Assembly (NCBI GenBank): GCA_002166865.1
Contig: NHTQ01000002.1
Span: forward strand, 248,001-312,000
Direction of reading: 5' to 3'
Source: Rhodobacteraceae bacterium WFHF2C18
Lineage (GTDB): Bacteria; Pseudomonadota; Alphaproteobacteria; Rhodobacterales; Rhodobacteraceae
Length of the DNA stretch: 64,000 nucleotides
Of this stretch, positions 39,647 to 47,900 are shown piece by piece; the first letter of the stretch is position 1; the number at the start of each line of letters is the position of its first letter. A model generated the notes under the pieces. The model had not been told where the DNA came from, made no database searches, and saw only the letters and a list, made by a program, of their open reading frames with translations. Made by a program: the position numbers and the translations under genes.

Positions 39647-40711
39647 ATGAAAACGGGCTATCGTGGCGCGTTTGTCATCTCCTGGTCGCAGACACTGGTG
39701 GACGGGCTCAACGGCGCCCCCGTGCACGCGCTCACCGTCGGGGCCGCCTGGTCCTGGCAGGGTGAATGTGTGCGGGTGGACGGGCCCAACAGCGTGCTGC
39801 GGCTGGAGCGGACGAACGAGGAAAAGAACCGCCGCAAGCGGGCGGCACGGCTGGTGCGGCGCCTTGTTGGCGCGGCACGGATGAACACACGGGATCTCGA
39901 CCGCGTGGAGGTGGACGAACCGCTTATGGACATCGGTTTCGTCGTCACCGACGGCATGCGCAGCTATACCGTGACGGTGATCGAGGTGGGCGGCGATGCG
40001 CCGCCGCTTCTGATGTTTCTCGACGAGATCCCGCCGTGCGATACCGAGATGTGGGTTATCCATCACACGCTGGAGCAGCTTCGCCCCGGCGCCACCGGTT
40101 TCGAGGCTGGCGGCGTCATCTGCTTCACGCCGGGCACGCGGATCGCCACGCCCGAGGGCGCGCGCGCCGTCGAGGCGCTGCAAGAGGGCGACCGCGTGCA
40201 GACCAAGGACAACGGCGCGCAGGAAATCCTCTGGATCGGGCAGCGGCGGATGAGCGGGGCACGGCTGTTCGCGATGCCGCACCTGCGGCCCATGCGGGTC
40301 CGTGCCGGGGCGCTTGGCGCGGATCGGCCCGATTCGGAACTGCTGGTCTCGCCCGAGCACAGGATGCTCTTGTCGGGCGACGTGGCGCAGGCGCTGTTCA
40401 ACACGCCCGAGGTGCTGGTCGCGGCCAAGGATCTGGCCGCGTCGCAGGCGGTCAGCGTCGACACCGCCCTGCGCGAGGTCACTTATATCCACCTGTTGCT
40501 ACCCCAGCATCAGGTGCTCTGGGCCAACGGCGTGGAAACCGAAAGCTTCCATCCCGCCAGCACCGCGTTGTCCACGTTGGGGCCCGACGACCGCGCGCGG
40601 CTTCTGGCGCTGGATCCCGGGCTGGAGGCCGCGCCGCAGCGCTACGGCGATTTCGCCCGCCGCGGCCTGAACCGGTCCGAAGCGGCGATCCTGATGCAGG
40701 AAGCGGCCTGA
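39647..40711 (+). CDS. Hint-domain (Hedgehog/intein-type) protein
   Basis: A 354-residue protein whose C-terminal half is a Hint domain. It opens with the nucleophile C159 in CFTPGTRIATPEG, continues with EGDRVQTKDNG, and has the histidine block VSPEHRMLL and the late LLPQHQVLWANGVETESFHP. The first 158 residues contain WSQTLVDGLNG, an arginine-rich stretch (about 60-80) and a beta-rich segment. No signal peptide is evident. Related proteins in Rhodobacterales carry Hint modules on putative secreted or RTX-like proteins and may self-cleave at the cysteine. No C-terminal extein with a Cys/Ser/Thr is obvious, so splicing is unlikely and N-terminal cleavage is more plausible. The upstream region is unusually A-rich. 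Confidence 0.85.
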   Translation: MKTGYRGAFVISWSQTLVDGLNGAPVHALTVGAAWSWQGECVRVDGPNSVLRLERTNEEKNRRKRAARLVRRLVGAARMNTRDLDRVEVDEPLMDIGFVVTDGMRSYTVTVIEVGGDAPPLLMFLDEIPPCDTEMWVIHHTLEQLRPGATGFEAGGVICFTPGTRIATPEGARAVEALQEGDRVQTKDNGAQEILWIGQRRMSGARLFAMPHLRPMRVRAGALGADRPDSELLVSPEHRMLLSGDVAQALFNTPEVLVAAKDLAASQAVSVDTALREVTYIHLLLPQHQVLWANGVETESFHPASTALSTLGPDDRARLLALDPGLEAAPQRYGDFARRGLNRSEAAILMQEAA

Positions 40712-40792
40712 GCGCAAAGCCCCGCGCCCGTTCCGGGGGTGGCAGGCGGCCCTTGCGCCCGTGGCACTGGCGCGATCCATGCTGCGGCGGGC

Positions 40793-41404
40793 TCAGAACG
40801 CCCGCCGCAGCCCGATGGCGAAGGCGTTCGACCCGGAATCGGTTGCCAGCAGGCCGTAGCCGTCCGACCGGTGGTGCAGGCGCAGGAACAACGCGCTTCC
40901 GTCATCGTCCAGCGCGAAGGCCGTTTCGAGCGAGAAATAGATCAGCGTCCGCTGCGACTCGCCCCGCCGGGCTATCTCCGTCTTCGGTGTTTCACTGGCA
41001 TGCGAGAGCCCGAAGCCGAAGGCGAAACTGTCGATCACCCTTGGCCAGGGGCGGTCGGGCCGGTAACGGACGGTGACGGGCAGGACGATCTCCTGGTGGT
41101 CATTGCGTCCGAAATGCTGATTGGCCTGCACCTCGACGCCGACGTGCCAGCGCGGATCGTCAAGCGGGACCTCCCAGGCCACGATGATGCCTCCGAAACC
41201 GGCATCGGTGAAATCGGTCTTGTCGGGGCGGAACACCTCGTCGATGCCGTTGGTCGTCATCTGGCCGGCCGCCAGGCCGACGGATCTGCGCATCTCCGCC
41301 GCCGTCGTGGCCGGCGTGATCGCCAGCAAGGCGGCGGTCAGCACGGCCGCCACGGCGGGAAGATACTGGTGCCATGGTGGTGCGGGCGGTAACACTGGGG
41401 GCAT
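40793..41404 (-). CDS. PagL-like acyloxyacyl hydrolase / outer-membrane barrel
   Basis: A 203-residue secreted beta-barrel. A signal peptide (hydrophobic core about 15-30, cleavage near TTAAE) leads into alternating beta-strands and a C-terminal phenylalanine (GLRRAF). The segment [11 protein letters not shown] contains H178-x-S180, the arrangement of the PagL catalytic histidine and serine, which removes the 3-O acyl chain of lipid A. The third PagL residue, a glutamate a little further on, is not obvious, so activity is uncertain. It faces rpsD across a 243-base divergent region and converges with the Hint gene. Confidence 0.7.
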   Translation of the reverse strand: MPPVLPPAPPWHQYLPAVAAVLTAALLAITPATTAAEMRRSVGLAAGQMTTNGIDEVFRPDKTDFTDAGFGGIIVAWEVPLDDPRWHVGVEVQANQHFGRNDHQEIVLPVTVRYRPDRPWPRVIDSFAFGFGLSHASETPKTEIARRGESQRTLIYFSLETAFALDDDGSALFLRLHHRSDGYGLLATDSGSNAFAIGLRRAF

Positions 41405-41507
41405 CCTCGAGGTTCCGGCGGCTTCGCCGTGGTCATGCGGGGCAACCTGCGGAAACCTTGTACGGCTTTCGGGCCGCGCGGAAAACCCCTGTCCGCCGCG
41501 GGGCCGG

Positions 41508-41535
41508 TTGACTCTGCCCCGCCCGCCTGTATAAG
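41508..41535 (+). promoter_or_regulatory. Strong promoter of rpsD
   Basis: TTGACT (41508-41513) and TATAAG (41530-41535) are separated by 16 bp, close to the housekeeping consensus. This leaves a leader of about 105 bases before the rpsD GTG. The leader contains a GC-rich hairpin-capable stretch, which could allow S4-type autoregulation; I cannot confirm that. Confidence 0.7.
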
Positions 41536-41647
41536 CGCGGCTTCATTGGTGTTGGCGGCCCCCGCAAGGGGATGCCTGTCGGGCCCCGGAGCCACCGGAT
41601 CAGAGCCAGAGGACAACGCCCTTCGACATGACAGAAGGAGATCAGCC

Positions 41648-42268
41648 GTGACCAAACGCACGTCTGCCAAGTACAAGATCGACCGCCGGATGGGCGAAAA
41701 CATCTGGGGTCGTCCGAAATCCCCGGTCAACCGCCGTGAATACGCCCCCGGCCAGCACGGCCAGCGCCGCAAGGGCAAGATGTCCGACTTCGGCCTGCAG
41801 CTGCGCGCCAAGCAGAAGCTCAAGGGCTACTACGGTGACCTGACCGAGAAGCAGTTCCGCCGCATCTACGCCGAGGCCGAACGCGTGCGCGGCGACACCG
41901 GCGAGATCCTGATCGGCCTGCTGGAGCGCCGCCTGGATGCCGTTGTCTACCGTGCGAAGTTCGTGCCCACCGTCTTCGCGGCGCGGCAGTTCGTGAACCA
42001 CGGCCACGTGCGGGTGAACGGCAAGAAGGTCAACATCCCCTCCTACCGCGTGAAGGAAGGCGACGTCGTCGAGGTGCGCGACCGGTCCAAGCAGTTGGCA
42101 TCGGTCCTGGAGGCCACGCAGCTGCCCGAGCGCGACGTGCCCGACTACATCGAGGCCGACCACTCCAAGATGACCGCGCGTTTCGTGCGCACGCCGGGTT
42201 TGTCCGATGTGCCCTATCCGGTGATGATGGAACCCAACCTCGTCATCGAATACTACGCGCAGAACTGA
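41648..42268 (+). CDS. rpsD: 30S ribosomal protein S4
   Basis: A 206-residue primary 16S rRNA-binding protein that nucleates assembly of the small subunit body. It starts at GTG 41648 with AGAAGGAG seven bases upstream, giving the conserved N-terminus [20 protein letters not shown]. The alphaproteobacterial S4 insert [20 protein letters not shown] and the S4 RNA-binding domain ([28 protein letters not shown]) are intact. It has its own promoter and terminator, so it is a single-gene unit here rather than part of the alpha operon. Confidence 0.98.
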   Translation: MTKRTSAKYKIDRRMGENIWGRPKSPVNRREYAPGQHGQRRKGKMSDFGLQLRAKQKLKGYYGDLTEKQFRRIYAEAERVRGDTGEILIGLLERRLDAVVYRAKFVPTVFAARQFVNHGHVRVNGKKVNIPSYRVKEGDVVEVRDRSKQLASVLEATQLPERDVPDYIEADHSKMTARFVRTPGLSDVPYPVMMEPNLVIEYYAQN

Positions 42269-42289
42269 CGCATTCGCATATCTGCCAGG

Positions 42290-42320
42290 GGCCGCGACGG
42301 GGAACCGCCGCGGCCTTTTT
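42290..42320 (+). terminator. Rho-independent terminator after rpsD
   Basis: A 7-bp perfect stem (42290-42296 with 42309-42315), with a C/G-rich loop and five T residues directly after it, 21 bases past the rpsD stop. Confidence 0.85.
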
Positions 42321-42379
42321 GTTTCGTGCTGGTCAAGCCTTGGGTGCACCGCTAGAACGTCCCACGGGAGAGACGGGTC

Positions 42380-43465
42380 ATGACGAATATTTCGCCCCAG
42401 CCGGGCATCATGCAGATCGAGCTTTATCAGGGCGGCGCGGCGCACGTCGACGGCGTGGCCAATGTCGTGAAGCTCAGCTCGAACGAAAATCCCTTCGGCC
42501 CCAGCGAAGAGGCCAAGACGGCCTTTCGCCGGGCCTCCTACGAGTTGCACCGATACCCTTCGACGGATCATCAGGCCCTGCGGCAGGCGATCGGGGCGGT
42601 GCACGGGGTGGAGGCGGACCGCGTCATCTGCGGCGTGGGCAGCGACGAGATCATCGCCTTCCTGTGCCAGGCCTATGCCGGACCGGGTGCCGAGGTGATC
42701 CATACCGAACACGGCTTCGCGATGTACCGCATCAGTGCCCTGGCCAACGGGGCGACGCCCGTGGAGGTGCCCGAGCGCGAGCGCGTCACCGACGTGGACG
42801 CCATCCTGTCGGCCTGCACCGCGGCGACGCGGCTGGTCTTCATCGCGAACCCGAACAATCCCACGGGTACCATGATCGGTGAGGGCGAGCTTGCCCGGCT
42901 GGCCGATGGGCTGCCCGATCACGTGCTGCTGGTGATCGACGGGGCCTATGCCGAATACGTCGAGGGCTACGACGGCGGCGCCTCGCTGGTGGAGGCGCGC
43001 GACAACGTCGTGATGACGCGCACCTTTTCCAAGCTCTACGGCCTGGGCGGGCTGCGCGTGGGCTGGGGTTACGGACCCGCGCATGTCATCGACGTTCTCA
43101 ACCGCATCCGCGGGCCCTTCAATCTCAGCCACGCGGCACAGGTCGCGGCCGAGGCGGCGGTGCGCGACACGGCCTGGGCCGAGAAGTGCCGCGACGACAA
43201 CACGCGCCTGCGCAGCTGGCTGGCCGAGGCGCTAGCCGGGCATGGCGTGGTCTCGGACACCTCGATGGCCAACTTCATCCTGGCGCGTTTCGCCGACCGG
43301 ACCGAGGCCGAGGCCTGCGACGACTACCTCAAGAGCCAGGGCCTGATCGTGCGCCGGGTCGGTGGCTACAACCTGCCGCAATGCCTGCGCATCACGGTCG
43401 GGGACGAGTCGGCCTGCCGCCGCGTGGCCCATGCCGTGGGCCAGTTCATGGGGAGCGGACGATGA
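42380..43465 (+). CDS. hisC: Histidinol-phosphate aminotransferase
   Basis: A 361-residue PLP-dependent fold-type I transaminase acting in histidine synthesis. In organisms like this it often also transaminates phenylalanine and tyrosine precursors. Visible features are [11 protein letters not shown], the cofactor region [23 protein letters not shown] and the Schiff-base lysine in [15 protein letters not shown]. Its stop overlaps the start of the prephenate dehydrogenase gene by four bases. This supports a dual role in histidine and aromatic amino-acid synthesis. Confidence 0.95.
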   Translation: MTNISPQPGIMQIELYQGGAAHVDGVANVVKLSSNENPFGPSEEAKTAFRRASYELHRYPSTDHQALRQAIGAVHGVEADRVICGVGSDEIIAFLCQAYAGPGAEVIHTEHGFAMYRISALANGATPVEVPERERVTDVDAILSACTAATRLVFIANPNNPTGTMIGEGELARLADGLPDHVLLVIDGAYAEYVEGYDGGASLVEARDNVVMTRTFSKLYGLGGLRVGWGYGPAHVIDVLNRIRGPFNLSHAAQVAAEAAVRDTAWAEKCRDDNTRLRSWLAEALAGHGVVSDTSMANFILARFADRTEAEACDDYLKSQGLIVRRVGGYNLPQCLRITVGDESACRRVAHAVGQFMGSGR

Positions 43466-44379
43466 GCCGGGTCTACGACCGCGTGGCGCTGATCGGGCTG
43501 GGGCTCATCGCGTCGTCGATGGCGCACGCGATGAGGCGCGCGGGACTGGCCGGCGAGGTGACGGGCTACGCCCGCTCGGCCGAATCGCGCGACACCGCCC
43601 GCGAGATCGGGCTGTGCGACCGCGTGTGCGACACGGCCGCCGAGGCGGCGGAGGGCGCTGACCTGGTGGTGCTCTGCGTGCCCGTGGGCGCGATGGGGCC
43701 GGTCGCCGCCGAGATCGCGCCGGCCCTCGGCCGCGGCGCGACGGTCAGCGACGTCGGCTCGGTCAAGAAGGACGTGATCGAGGCGGTGGCGCCGCACCTG
43801 CCCGCAGGCGTGCATTTCGTCCCGGCCCATCCGCTGGCCGGGACGGAACATTCGGGGCCCCGATCGGGCTTTGCCGAACTGTTCGAGAACCGCTTCACGC
43901 TGATCGTGCCGGTCGAGGGCAGCGACCGCGCCGCGGTGGAGCGGCTGGAGCGGCTCTGGCAGGGGATGGGCGCCAGGACCGAGGAGATGGATGCCGAGCA
44001 TCACGACCTCGTGCTGGCGGTGACCAGCCATGCGCCCCACCTGATCGCCTACACGATGGTGGGCGTGGCCGACGACCTGCGCCGGGTGACCGACAGCGAG
44101 GTCATCAAGTATTCCGCCGCCGGTTTCCGCGATTTCACCCGCATCGCGGCCAGCGACCCGACCATGTGGCGCGACGTCTTCCTGCACAACAAGGAGGCGA
44201 CGCTGGAAATCCTCGGCCGGTTCACCGAGGAACTCTTCGCGTTGCAGCGCGCCATCCGCACCGGTGACGGCGACCACCTGTTCGACTATTTCTCCCGGAC
44301 ACGCGCCATCCGCCGTGGTATCATCGAGGCCGGGCAGGATACCGACGCGCCGGATTTCGGGCGCGTGAAACGAGGGTGA
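43462..44379 (+). CDS. Prephenate/arogenate dehydrogenase family protein
   Basis: A 305-residue NAD(P)-dependent dehydrogenase converting prephenate (or arogenate) to the tyrosine precursor. The N-terminal nucleotide motif is [13 protein letters not shown]. Then come [20 protein letters not shown] with the catalytic histidine, and the helical dimerisation domain with SHAPHLIAY and [12 protein letters not shown]. No chorismate mutase domain is fused. It is coupled to hisC by a four-base overlap and precedes the extensin-like gene by four bases. The usual symbol would be tyrA or tyrC; I leave it open because prephenate versus arogenate preference is not readable. Confidence 0.93.
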   Translation: MSRVYDRVALIGLGLIASSMAHAMRRAGLAGEVTGYARSAESRDTAREIGLCDRVCDTAAEAAEGADLVVLCVPVGAMGPVAAEIAPALGRGATVSDVGSVKKDVIEAVAPHLPAGVHFVPAHPLAGTEHSGPRSGFAELFENRFTLIVPVEGSDRAAVERLERLWQGMGARTEEMDAEHHDLVLAVTSHAPHLIAYTMVGVADDLRRVTDSEVIKYSAAGFRDFTRIAASDPTMWRDVFLHNKEATLEILGRFTEELFALQRAIRTGDGDHLFDYFSRTRAIRRGIIEAGQDTDAPDFGRVKRG

Positions 44380-44383
44380 CAGG

Positions 44384-44989
44384 ATGCGGGCGGCTTTTCT
44401 CATCCCCCTGGTTCTCATGGGATGTTCCTGGGTGGGCGGCGGCGACAAGGAAACCGTCTCCACCCGCGGCTCCGTCTGCGGCGACCCCGCCATCGCGGGC
44501 ACGCCGGTGGGCAGGGTGCCGGGTCGGATCGCCGGCTGCGGCGTGGCCGACGCGGTGCGCGTGCACGCGGTCGGCGGTATCACGCTCAGCCAGCCGGCGG
44601 TCATGGAATGCGGCACCGCGCGGACCCTGCGCCGCTGGATCGACTCCGGCCTGCGCCCGGCGGTCGGGGGGCAGGGCGGCGGGGTGGCCGAGTTGAAGGT
44701 CGCCGCGCATTACGCCTGCCGCACGCGCAACAGCCAGCCCGGGGCGAAGATCTCCGAACACGGCAAGGGACGCGCCATCGACATCACGGCCTTCCGCCTG
44801 CGGGACGGCGGCGCGATCTCGGTGGAGTCGCACTGGAACAGCGGCCGCGAGGGGCGCATCCTGCGCCGGCTGCATCGGTCCGCCTGCGGACCCTTCGGGA
44901 CGGTCCTTGGGCCGGAGTCCGATCGTTGGCACCGCGATCATTTCCACTTTGACACGGCCCGGAACGGCGGCGGCGCGTACTGCCGCTGA
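44384..44989 (+). CDS. Extensin-like family lipoprotein
   Basis: A 201-residue exported protein with a lipobox (LVLMGC, lipidation at C14). The mature domain is the extensin-like C-terminal type: CGVADAVRVHAVGGI, AHYACRTRN, SEHGKGRAIDITAF and a final HRDHFHFDTARNGGGAYCR. The spaced histidines and aspartate (H in SEHG, D in AIDI, HRDHFH) recall zinc D,D-carboxypeptidases of the VanY/LAS kind, so peptidoglycan hydrolysis is plausible. Six or more cysteines suggest disulfides in the periplasm. It is probably co-transcribed with hisC and the dehydrogenase. Confidence 0.85.
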   Translation: MRAAFLIPLVLMGCSWVGGGDKETVSTRGSVCGDPAIAGTPVGRVPGRIAGCGVADAVRVHAVGGITLSQPAVMECGTARTLRRWIDSGLRPAVGGQGGGVAELKVAAHYACRTRNSQPGAKISEHGKGRAIDITAFRLRDGGAISVESHWNSGREGRILRRLHRSACGPFGTVLGPESDRWHRDHFHFDTARNGGGAYCR

Positions 44990-44994
44990 CGCCT

Positions 44995-46005
44995 CTAGCG
45001 CAGCTCGAGGGTCGGCGCGCGCCCCAGGGGGACCGGACCCAGCCGCACGCGGCCGCCGCTGAAGCTCAGCGGCACGTCCAGCGTTTCGGGGTGGCCCGCC
45101 ATGCGCGCGACCAGGGCCAGCCCGTCGCGCAGGGTGGCGGCCAGGCTTTCATTCAGGGCCCCGGCGCGCACCGAAAGCTCCAGGATCTCGCGCCAGTTCC
45201 GGGCCTTGACCGTGATCTCGCCTTCGGGCGTGCCATCGTCGCCGACATCGAGTTCGCCCGCCGCGGCGAGTTCCAACCGACCCCACCGCGCCTCGGCCAG
45301 CCGCAGCCGGATCCGCCGGGGCTGGGGCCGGGCTTCCTCGATCGCGGTCCGGTCCCAGGGCTTGTCGAAGGTGACCGTCAGATCGGCGCGCACCGTGTCG
45401 AAGGTGTCCGGCAGCGAGCCTTGCGGATCGACGCGGTTGCGCCAGGGGATGGGCGGGGCCAGCCCCTGGGCGCGCAGGCCCAGCCGGTAGGCCGGCGCAT
45501 CGTCGGCCGGGGCCCGTTCGGCCGCGAGTGACAGGTCGGCCACGGCCGTCGTCCCCGCCCGTGCGTCGCGGGTGATGTTGAGCGTCCGGGCCGTGAGGGT
45601 CGCGCGGTCCAGGGCCAGCCGCGGGCCGGGGCGCAGCACCAGGCTCGCGCGCATGTCGTCGGCCTCCAGCCCGTAGGTTTCGTGCGGCGTGGCCAGCCGG
45701 CTTTCGGGGGGCCAGACGGCGATCACGTGGTTGGGCCGGTAGCTTAGCGCGAGGATCTGGAAAAAGGGCGCCTGCCAGGCCAGTCCGGTATCCGGGTCGG
45801 CCAGCTCCGGACCGGCCAGATTGACATCGAAGCGGTTGGGGAAACCGGTGACCGACAGCTCGTCATAATGTGCCACCCAGCCGTCGGCCCGGCGGGCTTC
45901 GAACCATCCGGCGAGGGCCTGATCCATGCCGCGGGCGCCGACGAACCAGTAGCCCGTCCAGAGGGCCGCCGCCCCGAGAACTATCACCAAGAGTATCCTG
46001 AGCAT
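44995..46005 (-). CDS. DUF2125 family envelope protein
   Basis: A 336-residue protein with an N-terminal hydrophobic anchor or signal (LRILLVIVLGAAALWTGYWFVG) and a long beta-rich domain belonging to DUF2125. FPNRFDVNLAGPEL and WQAPFFQILALSYRPNHVIA are typical. There are no catalytic motifs. The architecture resembles periplasmic AsmA-like or lipid-handling beta-taco proteins, but that is inference. It converges with the extensin-like gene with only five bases between stops and diverges from chaC. Confidence 0.85.
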   Translation of the reverse strand: MLRILLVIVLGAAALWTGYWFVGARGMDQALAGWFEARRADGWVAHYDELSVTGFPNRFDVNLAGPELADPDTGLAWQAPFFQILALSYRPNHVIAVWPPESRLATPHETYGLEADDMRASLVLRPGPRLALDRATLTARTLNITRDARAGTTAVADLSLAAERAPADDAPAYRLGLRAQGLAPPIPWRNRVDPQGSLPDTFDTVRADLTVTFDKPWDRTAIEEARPQPRRIRLRLAEARWGRLELAAAGELDVGDDGTPEGEITVKARNWREILELSVRAGALNESLAATLRDGLALVARMAGHPETLDVPLSFSGGRVRLGPVPLGRAPTLELR

Positions 46006-46068
46006 GCCGCGCCCCTTTCATCCCCGATGGATCGTGTTTATAGGCGCGTGAACGCGAGGAACAAGGGA

Positions 46069-46599
46069 ATGGCGATGTGGGTCTTCGGTTACGGCTCGCT
46101 GGTCTGGAACCCCGGCTTCGAGGCGCAGGAACGGGTGATCGCCACGCTGCCCGGCTATGCCCGCAGCTTCTGCATGCGCAGCGTGCACCACAGGGGCACG
46201 CAGGAGGCCCCGGGGCTGGTGCTGGCGCTGGACGCGCAGCCGGGCGCGGCCTGCCTGGGCGTGGGGCTGTCCGTGGCGCCCGAGCAGCGCGCGGAGGTGC
46301 TGGAATACCTGCGTGCGCGTGAACTGATCTCCTCGGCCTACCTTGAAAGAACGCTGGAGATCCACCTGGCCGACGGCCGGCGGGTGGAGGCCGTGACCTA
46401 CGTGGTCGATCCCGAGCACGTGCAGTATTGCGGCGGGCTCGATCTGGAGGAACAGGCCCGGATCATCGCCCGCGCGGCGGGGGGGCGCGGCCCGAACACC
46501 GAATACCTGTTCAATACGGCCGCCCATCTGGGCGAACTTGGCATCACCGACCCCGAACTCGACTGGTTGAGCCGGCGCGTCAGGGAGGTCGGCGGATGA
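46069..46599 (+). CDS. chaC: Glutathione-specific gamma-glutamylcyclotransferase (ChaC family)
   Basis: A 176-residue cytoplasmic enzyme that splits glutathione into 5-oxoproline and Cys-Gly. The substrate loop is FGYGSLVWNPGF near the start, followed by RSFCMRSVHHRGT and LVLALD. The catalytic glutamate lies in the downstream segment (YLRARELISSAY). Length fits the short ChaC form. I chose the ATG at 46069, with GAGGAA upstream; an in-frame ATG at 46027 has no clear ribosome site. Confidence 0.88.
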   Translation: MAMWVFGYGSLVWNPGFEAQERVIATLPGYARSFCMRSVHHRGTQEAPGLVLALDAQPGAACLGVGLSVAPEQRAEVLEYLRARELISSAYLERTLEIHLADGRRVEAVTYVVDPEHVQYCGGLDLEEQARIIARAAGGRGPNTEYLFNTAAHLGELGITDPELDWLSRRVREVGG

Positions 46600-46667
46600 A
46601 CGCTTGGCTTGACGAAGCGCAGCGCGTAGGGTGCAGCCAAGAAAAGCAAGCGCCGGGAGCCGTCCAG

Positions 46668-47897
46668 ATGGACCAGCCGGACCGTGAGGTCGAGCCGCAG
46701 TTCTCGCAACCCATCCGCCAGATCATCCTGATGCTGGTCGTCCTGGTGCTGACGGGCGTCGGCGCCTTTCTCGCGTTGCCGCGCGTGTTGCCGGTGTTCC
46801 AGGCGAACCCCTATCTCAACGGCTTCATCCTGTTCGTGTTCTTCATCGGTGTCCTGGCCACTTTCTGGCAGGTGGTTCAGCTGATCGGTTCGGTCCGCTG
46901 GATCGAGAACTTCGCGGCCCAGACGCCTGGGCACGAATTCGTCAAGCCGCCGCGCCTGCTGGCCCCGCTGGCCACGCTGCTGCGGCAGCGCGGCAAGCGG
47001 ATGCAGATCGCCTCGACCTCGGCGCGCTCGATCCTGGACTCGGTCGCGCAACGGATCGACGAGGCGCGCGAGATCACCCGCTACATCACCAACATGCTGA
47101 TCTTCCTGGGGCTGCTGGGCACGTTCTACGGGCTGGCGACGACCGTTCCGGCCGTGGTGGACACGATCCGCGGGCTTGCCCCGCAGGAAGGCGAGGGCGG
47201 GATCGAGGTCTTCAACCGCCTGATGAGCGGCCTGGAAAGCCAGCTTGGCGGCATGGGCGTGGCCTTCGCCTCGTCGCTGCTGGGGCTGGCCGGTTCGCTG
47301 GTGGTGGGCCTGCTGGAGCTTTTCGCCGGCCACGGGCAGAACCGGTTCTATCGCGAACTGGAGGAATGGATGTCCACCATCACGCGGGTGGGCTTTGCCG
47401 CCGGTGACGGCGAGGGCAATGTCGAGCAGAACGCGATGGTCACGGTCCTGGACCAGATGGCCGAGCAGATGGAATCGCTGCAGATGATGCTCACCCAGTC
47501 GGATGTGAGCCGGGCGATGGTCGACGAGAAACTCGGCGTTCTGGCGGACTCGGTGGAGCGGCTCACGCACAGGATGGGCGATGCCAACCCCGTGAGCGGC
47601 GCGCTTACCCGGGTGGCCGAGGGGCAGGACCGGCTGCTGGAGCGGCTCAACGATCTGGCCGAACGCGAGGGCACGGGCGAGGCCGGGCTGGATGCCGAAA
47701 GCCGGATGCGCCTGCGTTCGATCGACGTGCAGATGCTGCGCATCCTCGAAGAGATCAGCGCCGGCCGGCAGGAGACCATGAACGAGATCCGCACCGACCT
47801 GTCGGCGCTGACCAGGGTCTTCAACCAGATGCGTGGCCAGCAACGCGGGCGCGGGCCCCAGCCTCCGCCGGACGGCGACGGCGGCGAGGAGGTCTAG
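46668..47897 (+). CDS. MotA/TolQ/ExbB-type proton channel-like membrane protein
   Basis: A 409-residue inner-membrane protein with four membrane segments: IILMLVVLVLTGVGAFLAL, NGFILFVFFIGVLATFW, NMLIFLGLLGTFYGLAT and AFASSLLGLAGSLVVGLLEL. The third and fourth carry the GLLGTFYG and SSLLGLAGS signatures of the MotA/TolQ/ExbB ring-forming proton channels. A cytoplasmic domain lies between helices 2 and 3. A long C-terminal tail of about 160 residues is helical and probably coiled. I prefer the ATG at 46668, which matches the family N-terminus; an in-frame ATG at 46596 overlaps the chaC stop and has GGGAGG upstream. It sits three bases before the MotB/OmpA-like gene, so the two form an obligate pair. 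Confidence 0.85.
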   Translation: MDQPDREVEPQFSQPIRQIILMLVVLVLTGVGAFLALPRVLPVFQANPYLNGFILFVFFIGVLATFWQVVQLIGSVRWIENFAAQTPGHEFVKPPRLLAPLATLLRQRGKRMQIASTSARSILDSVAQRIDEAREITRYITNMLIFLGLLGTFYGLATTVPAVVDTIRGLAPQEGEGGIEVFNRLMSGLESQLGGMGVAFASSLLGLAGSLVVGLLELFAGHGQNRFYRELEEWMSTITRVGFAAGDGEGNVEQNAMVTVLDQMAEQMESLQMMLTQSDVSRAMVDEKLGVLADSVERLTHRMGDANPVSGALTRVAEGQDRLLERLNDLAEREGTGEAGLDAESRMRLRSIDVQMLRILEEISAGRQETMNEIRTDLSALTRVFNQMRGQQRGRGPQPPPDGDGGEEV

Positions 47898-47900
47898 GGC

